DNA of 17,002 nt from Spirochaetales bacterium UBA4629 (lineage in GTDB: Bacteria; Spirochaetota; Spirochaetia; Sphaerochaetales; Sphaerochaetaceae), in NCBI GenBank assembly GCA_002406055.1, contig DHMZ01000016.1, positions 1 to 17,002 on the forward strand, written 5' to 3'. Below are positions 1-4,780 of this stretch, piece by piece. Below the pieces are notes generated by a model. That model did no database searches. It was given only the letters and a program-made list of their open reading frames with translations, and was not told where the DNA came from. The stretch's first letter is position 1, and every line of letters begins with the position of its first letter. A program made the position numbers and the translations under genes.

Positions 1-239
1 AGTTCTTTTTCTCTGCTTATGTTTAGGCCACTAAAGAGTGAAGGGTCAGCACCGATAGAAAAGAAAGATTTAAGCATGCTCATATTGAGTGTTTTGCCAA
101 AGCGGCGAGGTCGAGTGAATAGGTTCACTTCTGACCAATTCTCAAGTAAGTCTTTTATTAGATTTGTTTTGTCAATATAGTAGAAGTCTTCTTCTCTTAG
201 TTTTTTAAAACTATCAATACCGACTGGTAATTTCTTCAT
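1..239 (-). CDS. AAA-ATPase-like family protein (DUF1703-type), N-terminal part, cut by window edge
   Basis: Only the first 79 or so codons are present; the gene runs leftward off the window. The translation opens MKKLPVGIDSFKKLREED followed by FYYIDKTNLIKDLLENW, and then has RPRRFGKTLNMSML around residues 43-56. This is the conserved opening of the AAA-ATPase-like family (Pfam AAA-ATPase_like): a P-x-G-x-x-x-F-x-x-L-R-E motif, YYxDKT, and a Walker-A-like RPRRFGKT loop that would bind nucleotide phosphate. Complete members usually run to 500-600 residues and end in a PD-(D/E)xK nuclease-like domain; that end cannot be seen here. The biological role of the family is not settled. It is common, often in many copies, in gut anaerobes. 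The ATG at 239 is preceded by a weak purine-rich stretch and by a good promoter at 273-302. Family assignment is confident; function is open. Confidence 0.85.
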   Translation of the reverse strand, partial: MKKLPVGIDSFKKLREEDFYYIDKTNLIKDLLENWSEVNLFTRPRRFGKTLNMSMLKSFFSIGADPSLFSGLNISREKE

Positions 240-272
240 CTTTCTTTGCTACCTTTGTGGTTTCTTACAATT

Positions 273-302
273 ATTGTAGGGTAAGTTTTTTTATCTTGTC
301 AA
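273..302 (-). promoter_or_regulatory. Sigma-70-type promoter of the AAA-ATPase-like gene, with inverted repeat on the -10 box
   Basis: On the minus strand TTGACA (297-302) lies 18 bases from TACAAT (273-278), a 6/6 and a 5/6 match to consensus. The predicted start is near 266, about 27 bases before the ATG at 239. A perfect inverted repeat, TACAAT-T-ATTGTA (266-278), covers the -10 box and the predicted start, the position expected for a repressor operator. Confidence 0.6.
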
Positions 303-319
303 AGGATGGTGTGGGGAAA

Positions 320-347
320 TAAAAAATGGAGGCTTTAAAACCTCCAT
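320..347 (-). terminator. Rho-independent terminator of the infC-rpmI-rplT operon
   Basis: Read on the minus strand, ATGGAGG (341-347) and CCTCCAT (326-332) form a perfect 7-bp stem whose loop TTTTAAAG can pair further. It is followed directly by a run of six T. It lies 18 bases past the stop of the last gene of the operon and just upstream of the promoter of the next leftward gene. Confidence 0.85.
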
Positions 348-364
348 CTTTAGTTTTGGACAAA

Positions 365-682
365 TCAGAAATCGAAGTCCACGTCTTCTGTTGAACCTGA
401 TGATGCAAAATCTTCTGCTGAAGCAATTTCGCTATTCTCATCTTCATTTGCGATGAAGTCGATATGTTCATCAAGACCTTCAAGAGACTGACTAATAGAA
501 GATGCAAGAGCGGCAGAGCTTTCTCCAATTCTGTCGATAAGATCTTGTAATTCCTTATTATGGATTTCGACTAATGACAGTCTTTGTTTTAGCTCTTCGA
601 TTTCCTCAGTAAGTGTCTTAAGCGCACCTGCTGCTTTCTTTAATCTTAAAGCTACGAGTTCACTTCTGCTAATACGCTCCAT
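365..682 (-). CDS. Small coiled-coil protein with acidic C-terminal tail, co-transcribed with rplT
   Basis: This 105-residue protein has no family I can name. Residues about 10-55 form a regular heptad-like helix (LVALRLKKAAG through LKQRLSLVEIHNKELQDLI), so a coiled coil is likely. Residues about 75-105 are acidic and low in complexity and end in STEDVDFDF. There is no signal peptide or membrane segment, so it should be cytoplasmic. The ATG at 682 has a near-perfect Shine-Dalgarno (AAGGAGGA, five bases upstream) and follows the rplT stop by nine bases, so it is certainly part of the translation operon, as its last gene before the terminator. I recall treponemes also having a small hypothetical gene after rplT, but this is from memory and untested. 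The coiled coil plus short acidic tail resembles small cell-division adaptors of the ZapA/ZapB kind only in general build; no function is claimed. Confidence 0.85.
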   Translation of the reverse strand: MERISRSELVALRLKKAAGALKTLTEEIEELKQRLSLVEIHNKELQDLIDRIGESSAALASSISQSLEGLDEHIDFIANEDENSEIASAEDFASSGSTEDVDFDF

Positions 683-691
683 TTTTCCTCC

Positions 692-1048
692 TTAGGCGAG
701 AGCCTTCTTTACTTGACCAACAAGAGCTGAGAATGCAGCCTTGTCTTCAATAGCCATGTTAGAAAGTGCCTTTCTGTTAAGCTCGATATTAGCAAGCTTT
801 AAGCCATGCATGAACTGAGAGTAGTTAAGACCCTCAGCCTGAACTGCAGCACTAATTCTGCTAATCCAAAGCTTTCTGAAGTCACGCTTCTTTTCTTTTC
901 TGCCACGATATGCATACTGGCCAGCCTTAGCGACTGCGTCCTTAGCAATTCTGTGGTTGGTGCTTCTGCGACCATAGTAGCCTTTAGCCTGGTCGAGAAT
1001 TTTCTTTCTTCTGTCCTTTCTCTTGGTTCCGTCAACTGCTCTTGGCAT
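692..1048 (-). CDS. rplT: Large ribosomal subunit protein bL20
   Basis: At 118 residues this matches the usual bL20 length of 117-119. It opens MPRAVDGTKRKDRRKKIL and carries the family signature AKGYYGRRSTNHRIAKDAV (about residues 21-39) and the RDFRKLWISRI segment (about 55-65). The basic N-terminal half binds 23S rRNA early in 50S assembly; the C-terminal half is globular. In bacteria such as E. coli and B. subtilis, L20 also represses its own operon by binding mRNA ahead of rpmI. The gene follows rpmI by 16 bases with a strong GGAGG ribosome-binding site, and is followed nine bases later by the coiled-coil gene. Confidence 0.98.
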   Translation of the reverse strand: MPRAVDGTKRKDRRKKILDQAKGYYGRRSTNHRIAKDAVAKAGQYAYRGRKEKKRDFRKLWISRISAAVQAEGLNYSQFMHGLKLANIELNRKALSNMAIEDKAAFSALVGQVKKALA

Positions 1049-1064
1049 AATCTCTCCTCCTTAA

Positions 1065-1262
1065 TTAAGCGTAAGGGAGCATTTCTTTTGCTCTCTTTGC
1101 TTCAACATCGGCAAGAACTCCGAGATGACGAAGATTCATCTTTCTCTTTGAGCTCTTCTTTGTGAGAATATGGCGAGATCCCTGCTTTTTGATCATGACC
1201 TTACCAGTTCCGGTGACCTTGTAGCGCTTTGCTGCGCTCTTTCTTGTTTTCATCTTAGGCAT
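1065..1262 (-). CDS. rpmI: Large ribosomal subunit protein bL35
   Basis: The 65-residue product opens MPKMKTRKSAAKRYKVTGTG, the standard bL35 beginning, and is rich in Lys and Arg throughout (HILTKKSSKRKMNLR), as expected for a protein buried in rRNA. An in-frame ATG 30 bases further upstream would add MFLAVLEEGN; this was rejected because the Shine-Dalgarno GGAGG lies between the two, correctly placed for the ATG at 1262, and because the family starts at MPKMK. It sits between infC (74 bases upstream) and rplT, the conserved bacterial order infC-rpmI-rplT. Confidence 0.98.
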   Translation of the reverse strand: MPKMKTRKSAAKRYKVTGTGKVMIKKQGSRHILTKKSSKRKMNLRHLGVLADVEAKRAKEMLPYA

Positions 1263-1282
1263 ATTGCCCTCCTCTAGCACCG

Positions 1283-1301
1283 CCAGGAACAAGAACCCTG
1301 G
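1283..1301 (-). other. Hairpin in the infC-rpmI intergenic region
   Basis: On the minus strand CCAGG (1297-1301) pairs with CCTGG (1283-1287) across a nine-base loop, 21 bases before the rpmI start. There is no T-run, so it is not a terminator. The position, just ahead of rpmI, is where L20-binding control elements occur in other bacteria. The stem is only five base pairs, so a regulatory role is a guess. Confidence 0.3.
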
Positions 1302-1336
1302 AAGCTACTTTTATTTCAATCCCATACGGGAGTGAA

Positions 1337-1909
1337 TTACTCTTTATCTTTTTCTTCTACCACAGTCTGCTTGCTCTTCTGTTTTGAGCTCTTTGATGGT
1401 GATAGCATTATACTCATCATTTTACCTTCCATGAAGGCTGTCTTGTCAAGGTTAAAAGGGCATTCCATCTCTGTTAACTTAACAAGAATTGTGTCTAAGA
1501 CATCTTTACCAAGTTCTGGATGAGTCATGGTTCTACCTTTGAATCTGATAGATACCTTAACTTTGTTTCCTTCGCTCAAGAATTCTGCTATTGCTTTACT
1601 CTTTGTATTGATGTCATTATCTGCAATCTTTGATTGCATTCTAACTTCTTTGAGTTTAGTTACAACCTGATTCTTTTTCGCTTCCTTCTGCTTCTTCTCG
1701 AGTTCGTATCTATACTTTCCAAAATCAAGTACCTTACATACTGGAGGGTTAGCCATTGGAGAAACCTCAACTAAATCTAGTCCTGCTTCTTCAGCAATCC
1801 TTAAAGCATCGAAAGTGTTCATTACTCCTCTCTGATTACCACTTTCATCAATCAGAAAGACTTCTCTCGCCCTAATCTGGCGATTGATCCTTAAATCTTT
1901 TGTAGCCAT
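1337..1909 (-). CDS. infC: Translation initiation factor IF-3
   Basis: The 190-residue IF-3 binds the 30S subunit, keeps it apart from the 50S and checks the start codon and initiator tRNA. The N-domain (about residues 1-75) opens DLRINRQIRAREVFLIDESGN and includes DLVEVSPMANPPVCKVLDFGKYRYE, the most recognisable IF-3 signature. A Lys-rich linker (KKQKEAKKNQ) leads to the C-domain, with KEVRMQSKIADNDINTK and VSIRFKGRTMTHPELG. The last 20 or so residues are a charged tail (KSSKQKSKQ...EEKDKE) beyond the core domain. The start is an ordinary ATG at 1909 behind AAAGGAG, not the rare AUU/AUC codon through which E. coli infC regulates itself, so that form of autoregulation is not expected here. 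It is the first gene of the operon, with its promoter at 1972-2001. Confidence 0.97.
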   Translation of the reverse strand: MATKDLRINRQIRAREVFLIDESGNQRGVMNTFDALRIAEEAGLDLVEVSPMANPPVCKVLDFGKYRYELEKKQKEAKKNQVVTKLKEVRMQSKIADNDINTKSKAIAEFLSEGNKVKVSIRFKGRTMTHPELGKDVLDTILVKLTEMECPFNLDKTAFMEGKMMSIMLSPSKSSKQKSKQTVVEEKDKE

Positions 1910-1952
1910 TACTCTCCTTTGTAGGCAAAATGCAAAATATAATTAAAGATTT

Positions 1953-1964
1953 GTCTAATTAGAC
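1953..1964. promoter_or_regulatory. Perfect palindrome at the predicted infC transcription start
   Basis: GTCTAATTAGAC is a 12-base perfect palindrome beginning right where transcription from the infC promoter should start (about 1965 on the minus strand), with 43 bases between it and the ATG. It could be an operator for a dimeric repressor. As RNA it would be too tight to form a normal hairpin, which favours a DNA-binding role. Confidence 0.35.
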
Positions 1965-1971
1965 TTAGAAA

Positions 1972-2001
1972 AGATTAGCACTAAGAAAACCACACTGTCA
2001 A
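1972..2001 (-). promoter_or_regulatory. Predicted promoter of the infC-rpmI-rplT operon
   Basis: On the minus strand a perfect TTGACA (1996-2001) is followed after 18 bases by TAATCT (1972-1977), a 3/6 match to the -10 consensus. The predicted start near 1965 gives a leader of about 56 bases. The -35 box is strong and the -10 box is weak. Confidence 0.45.
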
Positions 2002-2029
2002 ATGAGGATATTATTATATAAGAGATTAT

Positions 2030-2058
2030 TTTATAAAATTTTTCATCTTGTTTATATT
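2030..2058 (+). promoter_or_regulatory. Tentative promoter of the small Sm-like gene
   Basis: TTTATA (2030-2035), a 17-base spacer and TATATT (2053-2058, 5/6 match) would start transcription near 2065, giving a leader of about 28 bases that contains the AGGGGAG ribosome-binding site. The whole region is A+T rich, so a chance match is possible. Confidence 0.3.
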
Positions 2059-2092
2059 TTTTGTGAGTTATAGACTTTTAGGGGAGTTTATT

Positions 2093-2278
2093 ATGGAAAA
2101 ATGGCTATTTGATTTTGATGATTTTATGGGGAAGAGTGTGTTAGTTTCGTCTTTCTCTGGAGATGCTTTAAATGGAGTATTTTCGGACTACACAGACGAG
2201 TGGATAGAGCTTTGTGTTGATAATGAATACATTCAAATACCTATTGAGCCGATAAGAACAATAAAAATTTTAGAATAA
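2093..2278 (+). CDS. Small 61-residue protein, possible Sm-like beta-barrel
   Basis: The start is the ATG at 2093, which has AGGGGAG six bases upstream. An in-frame ATG at 2048 would prepend 15 hydrophobic residues but has no ribosome-binding site, so it was rejected. The product has no signal peptide, membrane segment or cysteine-based motif. Its pattern, GKSVLVSSFSGDALNGVF then DEWIELCVDNEYIQIPIEPIRTIKIL, alternates short beta-strands with a central G-x-x-L-x-G and ends in IPI-x-x-I-x-x-I. That is the general layout of Sm/LSm/Hfq-like or SH3-like small barrels, where strand 5 carries the final hydrophobic motif. This is a fold guess from pattern only. It is transcribed divergently from infC and followed 50 bases later by the lipoprotein gene, possibly on the same transcript. 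Confidence 0.7.
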   Translation: MEKWLFDFDDFMGKSVLVSSFSGDALNGVFSDYTDEWIELCVDNEYIQIPIEPIRTIKILE

Positions 2279-2328
2279 CTTTTTATTTATCCAAAAAGAT
2301 GTGCTAGCTAATTAATAAGGGGTAGAAA

Positions 2329-2763
2329 ATGAAGAAAACTTTTTTATTAATTCTAGCTGTTTTTTTGGTTATGTTGGTTGCTTGTAATGCTTCGACCAAT
2401 ATTGTCGACAAAGCTCCTGTGAAAATGAGGGGTAAGGTTTGGAGTGGTACTGCTTCTATTCTTTTAAACGGTATAACCATTTCAGGAGATGAACCTATTA
2501 CCATCGCAATTCCTGAAAGTGGAGAACTTGATAGAGAGAATCTTCCAGCAGGTACTAAATATAGTGCTACAGCAACTTCTAATACTTATACTCTGCAAGT
2601 AGAATATAGCACTTCAACAAATGGAATTGTCTATAATGTTTCTGGAACAGCTGTTTTTCGTCTCGTTAATAGTTCAACTTTATCTTTAAGTGCAAAAATG
2701 AACATGAGTGATGGAAAAGAAACATACATCATTTCTCTTTCTGGGATTCTCTACGAAAAATAG
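2329..2763 (+). CDS. Lipoprotein of unknown function
   Basis: The 144-residue product starts MKKTFLLILAVFLVML and has the lipobox LVAC ending at Cys19, so it should be cut by signal peptidase II and anchored to a membrane by a lipidated cysteine. The mature part has no other cysteine or known motif. It is rich in Ser, Thr and short alternating hydrophobic segments (TYTLQVEYSTS, GTAVFRLVNSSTLSLSAKM), which points to an all-beta fold. The start codon follows AAGGGG by six bases. The upstream neighbour is the 61-residue gene and the downstream neighbour is the convergent aldolase gene. No function can be assigned. Confidence 0.8.
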   Translation: MKKTFLLILAVFLVMLVACNASTNIVDKAPVKMRGKVWSGTASILLNGITISGDEPITIAIPESGELDRENLPAGTKYSATATSNTYTLQVEYSTSTNGIVYNVSGTAVFRLVNSSTLSLSAKMNMSDGKETYIISLSGILYEK

Positions 2764-2778
2764 AATAATTACTTACAA

Positions 2779-2810
2779 ACAAAAACCTCTACCTTTTTGC
2801 AGTAGAGGTT
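2779..2810 (-). terminator. Rho-independent terminator of fba
   Basis: AACCTCTAC (2784-2792) and GTAGAGGTT (2802-2810) form a perfect 9-bp stem with a nine-base loop. On the minus strand the stem is followed by TTTTTGTTTG, so it ends leftward transcription from fba, 20 bases past its stop. There is no T-run on the plus side, so any effect on the lipoprotein transcript would be weaker. Confidence 0.85.
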
Positions 2811-2830
2811 ATGTTCTATATGTTAGACAA

Positions 2831-3829
2831 TCAGTCCAAAGCATGTCCTGCTGAACCAAGGACTTCGATATTCTTATGGATATACATCTTCTTGAGTTCA
2901 TCTCTAGCTGGTCCAAGGTACTTTCTTGGGTCAAATTCAGCTGGCTTTTCATCGAAGATTCTTCTAATTGTTGCTGTCATAGCAAGTCTGCCATCAGAGT
3001 CGATGTTAATCTTACATACAGCACTTTTAGCTGCCTTTCTGAGCTGCTCTTCAGGAATACCTACGCTGTCCTTAAGCTTTCCACCATGCTCGTTAATCAT
3101 CTTAACATATTCCTGTGGAACACTTGATGAGCCATGAAGAACGATTGGGAAGCCAGGAAGTCTCTTTTCAATTTCTTTAAGGATGTCGAAACGTAACTCT
3201 GGTGGAACTAGAACACCATCAGCATTTCTTGTGCACTGTTCTGGAGTAAACTTATAAGCACCATGAGATGTACCAACACTAATAGCAAGTGAGTCAACGC
3301 CTGTTTTTGAAACGAAATCTTCAACTTCTTCTGGGCGTGTATAGTGAGACTGAGCTGCACTTACTTCATCTTCAATACCTGCAAGAACACCAAGTTCTCC
3401 TTCTACTGTTACATCAAACTGATGAGCATACTCTACAACCTGTCTTGTGAGCTTAACGTTTTCATCATAAGGAAGGGAAGATCCATCAATCATGACAGAA
3501 GAGAAACCATTGTCGATACAATCCTTACATGTCTGGAAAGAATCACCATGGTCAAGATGTAATGTGATAGGAATATCACAACCAAGCTCGTGAGCATATT
3601 CGACAACACCACGTGCCATGTTTCTCAATAGATTAATATTTGCGTAATCTCTAGCGCCTCTAGAAACCTGCATAATAACAGGGCTCTTTGTTTCAACGCA
3701 TGCCTGGACTATAGCCTGCATCTGTTCCATATTGTTGAAGTTGTAAGCAGGAATAGCATAGCCACCCTTAATAGCTTTAGCAAACATGTCTCTTGTATTA
3801 ACAAGACCCAATTCTTTATAACTTGTCAT
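2831..3829 (-). CDS. fba: Class II fructose-bisphosphate aldolase
   Basis: This zinc enzyme reversibly splits fructose 1,6-bisphosphate into dihydroxyacetone phosphate and glyceraldehyde 3-phosphate in glycolysis and gluconeogenesis. Over 332 residues the class II motifs are intact: PAYNFNNMEQ near the N-terminus; THLDHG-type motif HLDHGDSFQTCKDCI at 91-105 with the catalytic Asp93 and zinc ligand His94; VEGELG with Glu145; SVGTSHG with zinc ligand His189; and VLHGSSSVP with zinc ligand His232. The C-terminal part (KINIDSDGRLAMTATIRR, DPRKYLGPARDELK) is the phosphate-binding and substrate region. Length and sequence character resemble aldolases I know from treponemes. The ATG at 3829 follows AGGAGG by seven bases. 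The gene is monocistronic, with a promoter at 3859-3887 and a terminator at 2779-2810. Confidence 0.97.
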   Translation of the reverse strand: MTSYKELGLVNTRDMFAKAIKGGYAIPAYNFNNMEQMQAIVQACVETKSPVIMQVSRGARDYANINLLRNMARGVVEYAHELGCDIPITLHLDHGDSFQTCKDCIDNGFSSVMIDGSSLPYDENVKLTRQVVEYAHQFDVTVEGELGVLAGIEDEVSAAQSHYTRPEEVEDFVSKTGVDSLAISVGTSHGAYKFTPEQCTRNADGVLVPPELRFDILKEIEKRLPGFPIVLHGSSSVPQEYVKMINEHGGKLKDSVGIPEEQLRKAAKSAVCKINIDSDGRLAMTATIRRIFDEKPAEFDPRKYLGPARDELKKMYIHKNIEVLGSAGHALD

Positions 3830-3850
3830 TTTTTGCCTCCTATACGAAAG

Positions 3851-3868
3851 TCGCTATTAATTTAGCGA
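3851..3868. promoter_or_regulatory. Inverted repeat overlapping the fba -10 box
   Basis: TCGCTA (3851-3856) and TAGCGA (3863-3868) are a perfect 6-bp inverted repeat with a six-base A+T centre. It covers the -10 box (3859-3864) and reaches the predicted start near 3852. The position suits a repressor operator controlling aldolase expression; a short 5' hairpin is less likely because most of it lies upstream of the start. Confidence 0.4.
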
Positions 3869-3887
3869 TTATTTCTTCTATAGTCAA
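3859..3887 (-). promoter_or_regulatory. Predicted promoter of fba
   Basis: On the minus strand TTGACT (3882-3887, 5/6) and TAAATT (3859-3864, 4/6) are separated by exactly 17 bases. Transcription would begin near 3852 and give a leader of about 23 bases holding the AGGAGG ribosome-binding site. Confidence 0.6.
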
Positions 3888-3986
3888 CTTTTCGACATTC
3901 TTTTTTAGCCTAAACCTTTTATAAATGCAAAATAATTTGTTTTAACAAATAGAAAAAATATCTATAAAACATTGGTATCAAAAGTA

Positions 3987-4014
3987 TTGACTATTTTAGA
4001 AATTGGATTATTTT
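3987..4014 (+). promoter_or_regulatory. Predicted promoter of the charged-protein gene pair
   Basis: TTGACT (3987-3992, 5/6), a 16-base spacer and TATTTT (4009-4014, 4/6) would start transcription near 4021, 30 bases before the first ATG at 4051. It faces away from the fba promoter in the same 221-base gap. The rest of that gap shows nothing I can name. Confidence 0.45.
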
Positions 4015-4050
4015 CAGAGTAGATGGAAAAGTTAATTTCCGGGTTAAATT

Positions 4051-4347
4051 ATGAAAGAAACAATGAAAGATGTCGATAAGGCTCTTAAAGAAGAAGAAAA
4101 GAGAGAGGAGAGACTTGCTAGAGAAATCTCCCATACTCTTAAGTCAAGAGATCACAATGAAGTAGCTGATGAAGTTGATGAAGATATCATGGCTAGCGAG
4201 CTTATTGCAGATGGTGAAGGATTAAAGGATGCAATGAAGGTAAGTCATGAGTCTGAACTTATGGCAGATGAAAAGGACGAAGAAAACGCTGTCAAAAAAA
4301 TTATTGAGGAAGAAGATAGGGCAATAAATAGTTCCGAAGGAAGGTAG
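4051..4347 (+). CDS. Highly charged small protein A of a tandem paralogous pair
   Basis: This 98-residue protein has no recognisable family. More than half its residues are charged (runs such as KALKEEEKREERLAREI and DEKDEENAV), with no cysteine, signal peptide or membrane segment, so a soluble helical or partly disordered cytoplasmic protein is likely. It carries an internal repeat: SELIADGEGLKDAMK (about 50-64) and SELMADEKDEENAVK (about 68-82). Its first 19 or so residues are almost the same as those of the next gene, and its tail (IIEEEDRAIN) also has a counterpart there, so the two arose by duplication. No good Shine-Dalgarno precedes the ATG at 4051. The start was kept because the paralog, which does have one, begins at the matching residue. 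Confidence 0.75.
   Translation: MKETMKDVDKALKEEEKREERLAREISHTLKSRDHNEVADEVDEDIMASELIADGEGLKDAMKVSHESELMADEKDEENAVKKIIEEEDRAINSSEGR
4060..4106 (+). repeat. 47-base direct repeat, copy 1
   Basis: These 47 bases are identical to 4408-4454. They encode the shared N-terminal segment TMKDVDKALKEEEKRE of the two charged proteins. Identity at the DNA level, including third codon positions, points to recent duplication or gene conversion. Confidence 0.95.
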
Positions 4348-4356
4348 TGTTCCTTC
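4336..4356 (+). other. Hairpin across the stop codon of charged protein A, possible attenuator
   Basis: GAAGGAA (4336-4342) and TTCCTTC (4350-4356) form a perfect 7-bp stem with a seven-base loop that contains the TAG stop (4345-4347). It is followed by TCTTT rather than a full T-run, so it may be a weak terminator, a pause site or an RNA-stabilising element between the two paralogs. Confidence 0.4.
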
Positions 4357-4398
4357 TCTTTGGAAAAAATATAAATTTTGATTTTGGAGGAAAATGTG

Positions 4399-4647
4399 AT
4401 GAAAAGCACAATGAAAGATGTCGATAAGGCTCTTAAAGAAGAAGAAAAGAGAGAAGAAAAACTTGCTAAAGATGTATCAAAGGCTCTAGATGAAAGAGAC
4501 AGAGAAGAAAAGCGCATGGATGAGTGTAAATGTAGCGATAAAATGCATAAGGAAGAAAAAGTTGAGGAAAAATCTGTAGAAGAAGTTATTTCCGCAGAAG
4601 ACAAAGCAATGAATGAAGAAGAGCATCATTGCTGTCATAAAAAATAG
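4399..4647 (+). CDS. Highly charged small protein B with His/Cys-rich tail
   Basis: The 82-residue product starts at the ATG at 4399, eight bases after GGAGG; a TTG at 4378 in the same frame was rejected because it lies upstream of that site. Residues 1-20 (MKSTMKDVDKALKEEEKREE) match the paralog upstream almost exactly. The rest is Lys/Glu/Asp-rich. Unlike its neighbour it has Cys and His: DECKCSDKMHK in the middle and EEHHCCHKK at the very end, which could bind Zn, Ni, Cu or Fe. No family is recognised. The pair shares one predicted promoter, and a strong terminator follows 25 bases after the stop. The metal-binding idea comes from composition only. Confidence 0.8.
   Translation: MKSTMKDVDKALKEEEKREEKLAKDVSKALDERDREEKRMDECKCSDKMHKEEKVEEKSVEEVISAEDKAMNEEEHHCCHKK
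4408..4454 (+). repeat. 47-base direct repeat, copy 2
   Basis: Identical to 4060-4106. After base 4454 the copies diverge, although the encoded residues stay similar for a few more codons (EKLAKDVSKAL against ERLAREISHTL). Confidence 0.95.
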
Positions 4648-4671
4648 TTATCGACATTAAATTAATTAATT

Positions 4672-4710
4672 GCATCTATCACTATTTTATTAGTGGTGGG
4701 TGCTTTTTTT
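4672..4710 (+). terminator. Strong Rho-independent terminator after the charged-protein pair
   Basis: GCATCTATCACTA (4672-4684) pairs over 13 positions, counting G-U pairs, with TAGTGGTGGGTGC (4691-4703) around a six-base loop, and is followed by seven T (4704-4710). Confidence 0.92.
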
Positions 4711-4745
4711 GTTTATTTTATATCTAGCCAAATGGCCATTAAATG

Positions 4746-4774
4746 TTGAGTATGAGTTTTTTTTGATTTATCAT
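4746..4774 (+). promoter_or_regulatory. Predicted promoter placing the transcript start on the ATG at 4781 (leaderless)
   Basis: TTGAGT (4746-4751, 4/6), 17 bases and TATCAT (4769-4774, 5/6) lie so that the expected start, seven bases after the -10 box, is base 4781, the A of the start codon. No Shine-Dalgarno sequence exists upstream, in keeping with a leaderless mRNA. Confidence 0.55.
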
Positions 4775-4780
4775 TGATTT

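Noticed and set aside
806..1165. Rightward open frame of about 119 codons across rplT and rpmI
   Set aside because: It lies opposite two certain ribosomal protein genes and has no ribosome-binding site or recognisable product; it is a shadow of their codon bias.
1263..1292. Upstream ATG adding ten residues to bL35
   Set aside because: The GGAGG site lies between the two ATGs and serves the one at 1262; the bL35 family begins MPKMK.
2811..3137. Rightward open frame of about 108 codons over the 3' end of fba
   Set aside because: Antisense to the aldolase gene, no ribosome-binding site, and it begins at the base of the fba terminator hairpin.
4060..4454. The two 47-base repeats as mobile-element or CRISPR repeats
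   Set aside because: Only two copies, both in the same reading frame at the same place in paralogous genes; gene duplication explains them.
4731..4740. Palindrome AATGGCCATT between the terminator at 4672 and the gene at 4781
   Set aside because: Ten bases, upstream of the predicted -35 box, with no second copy seen; chance is a sufficient explanation.
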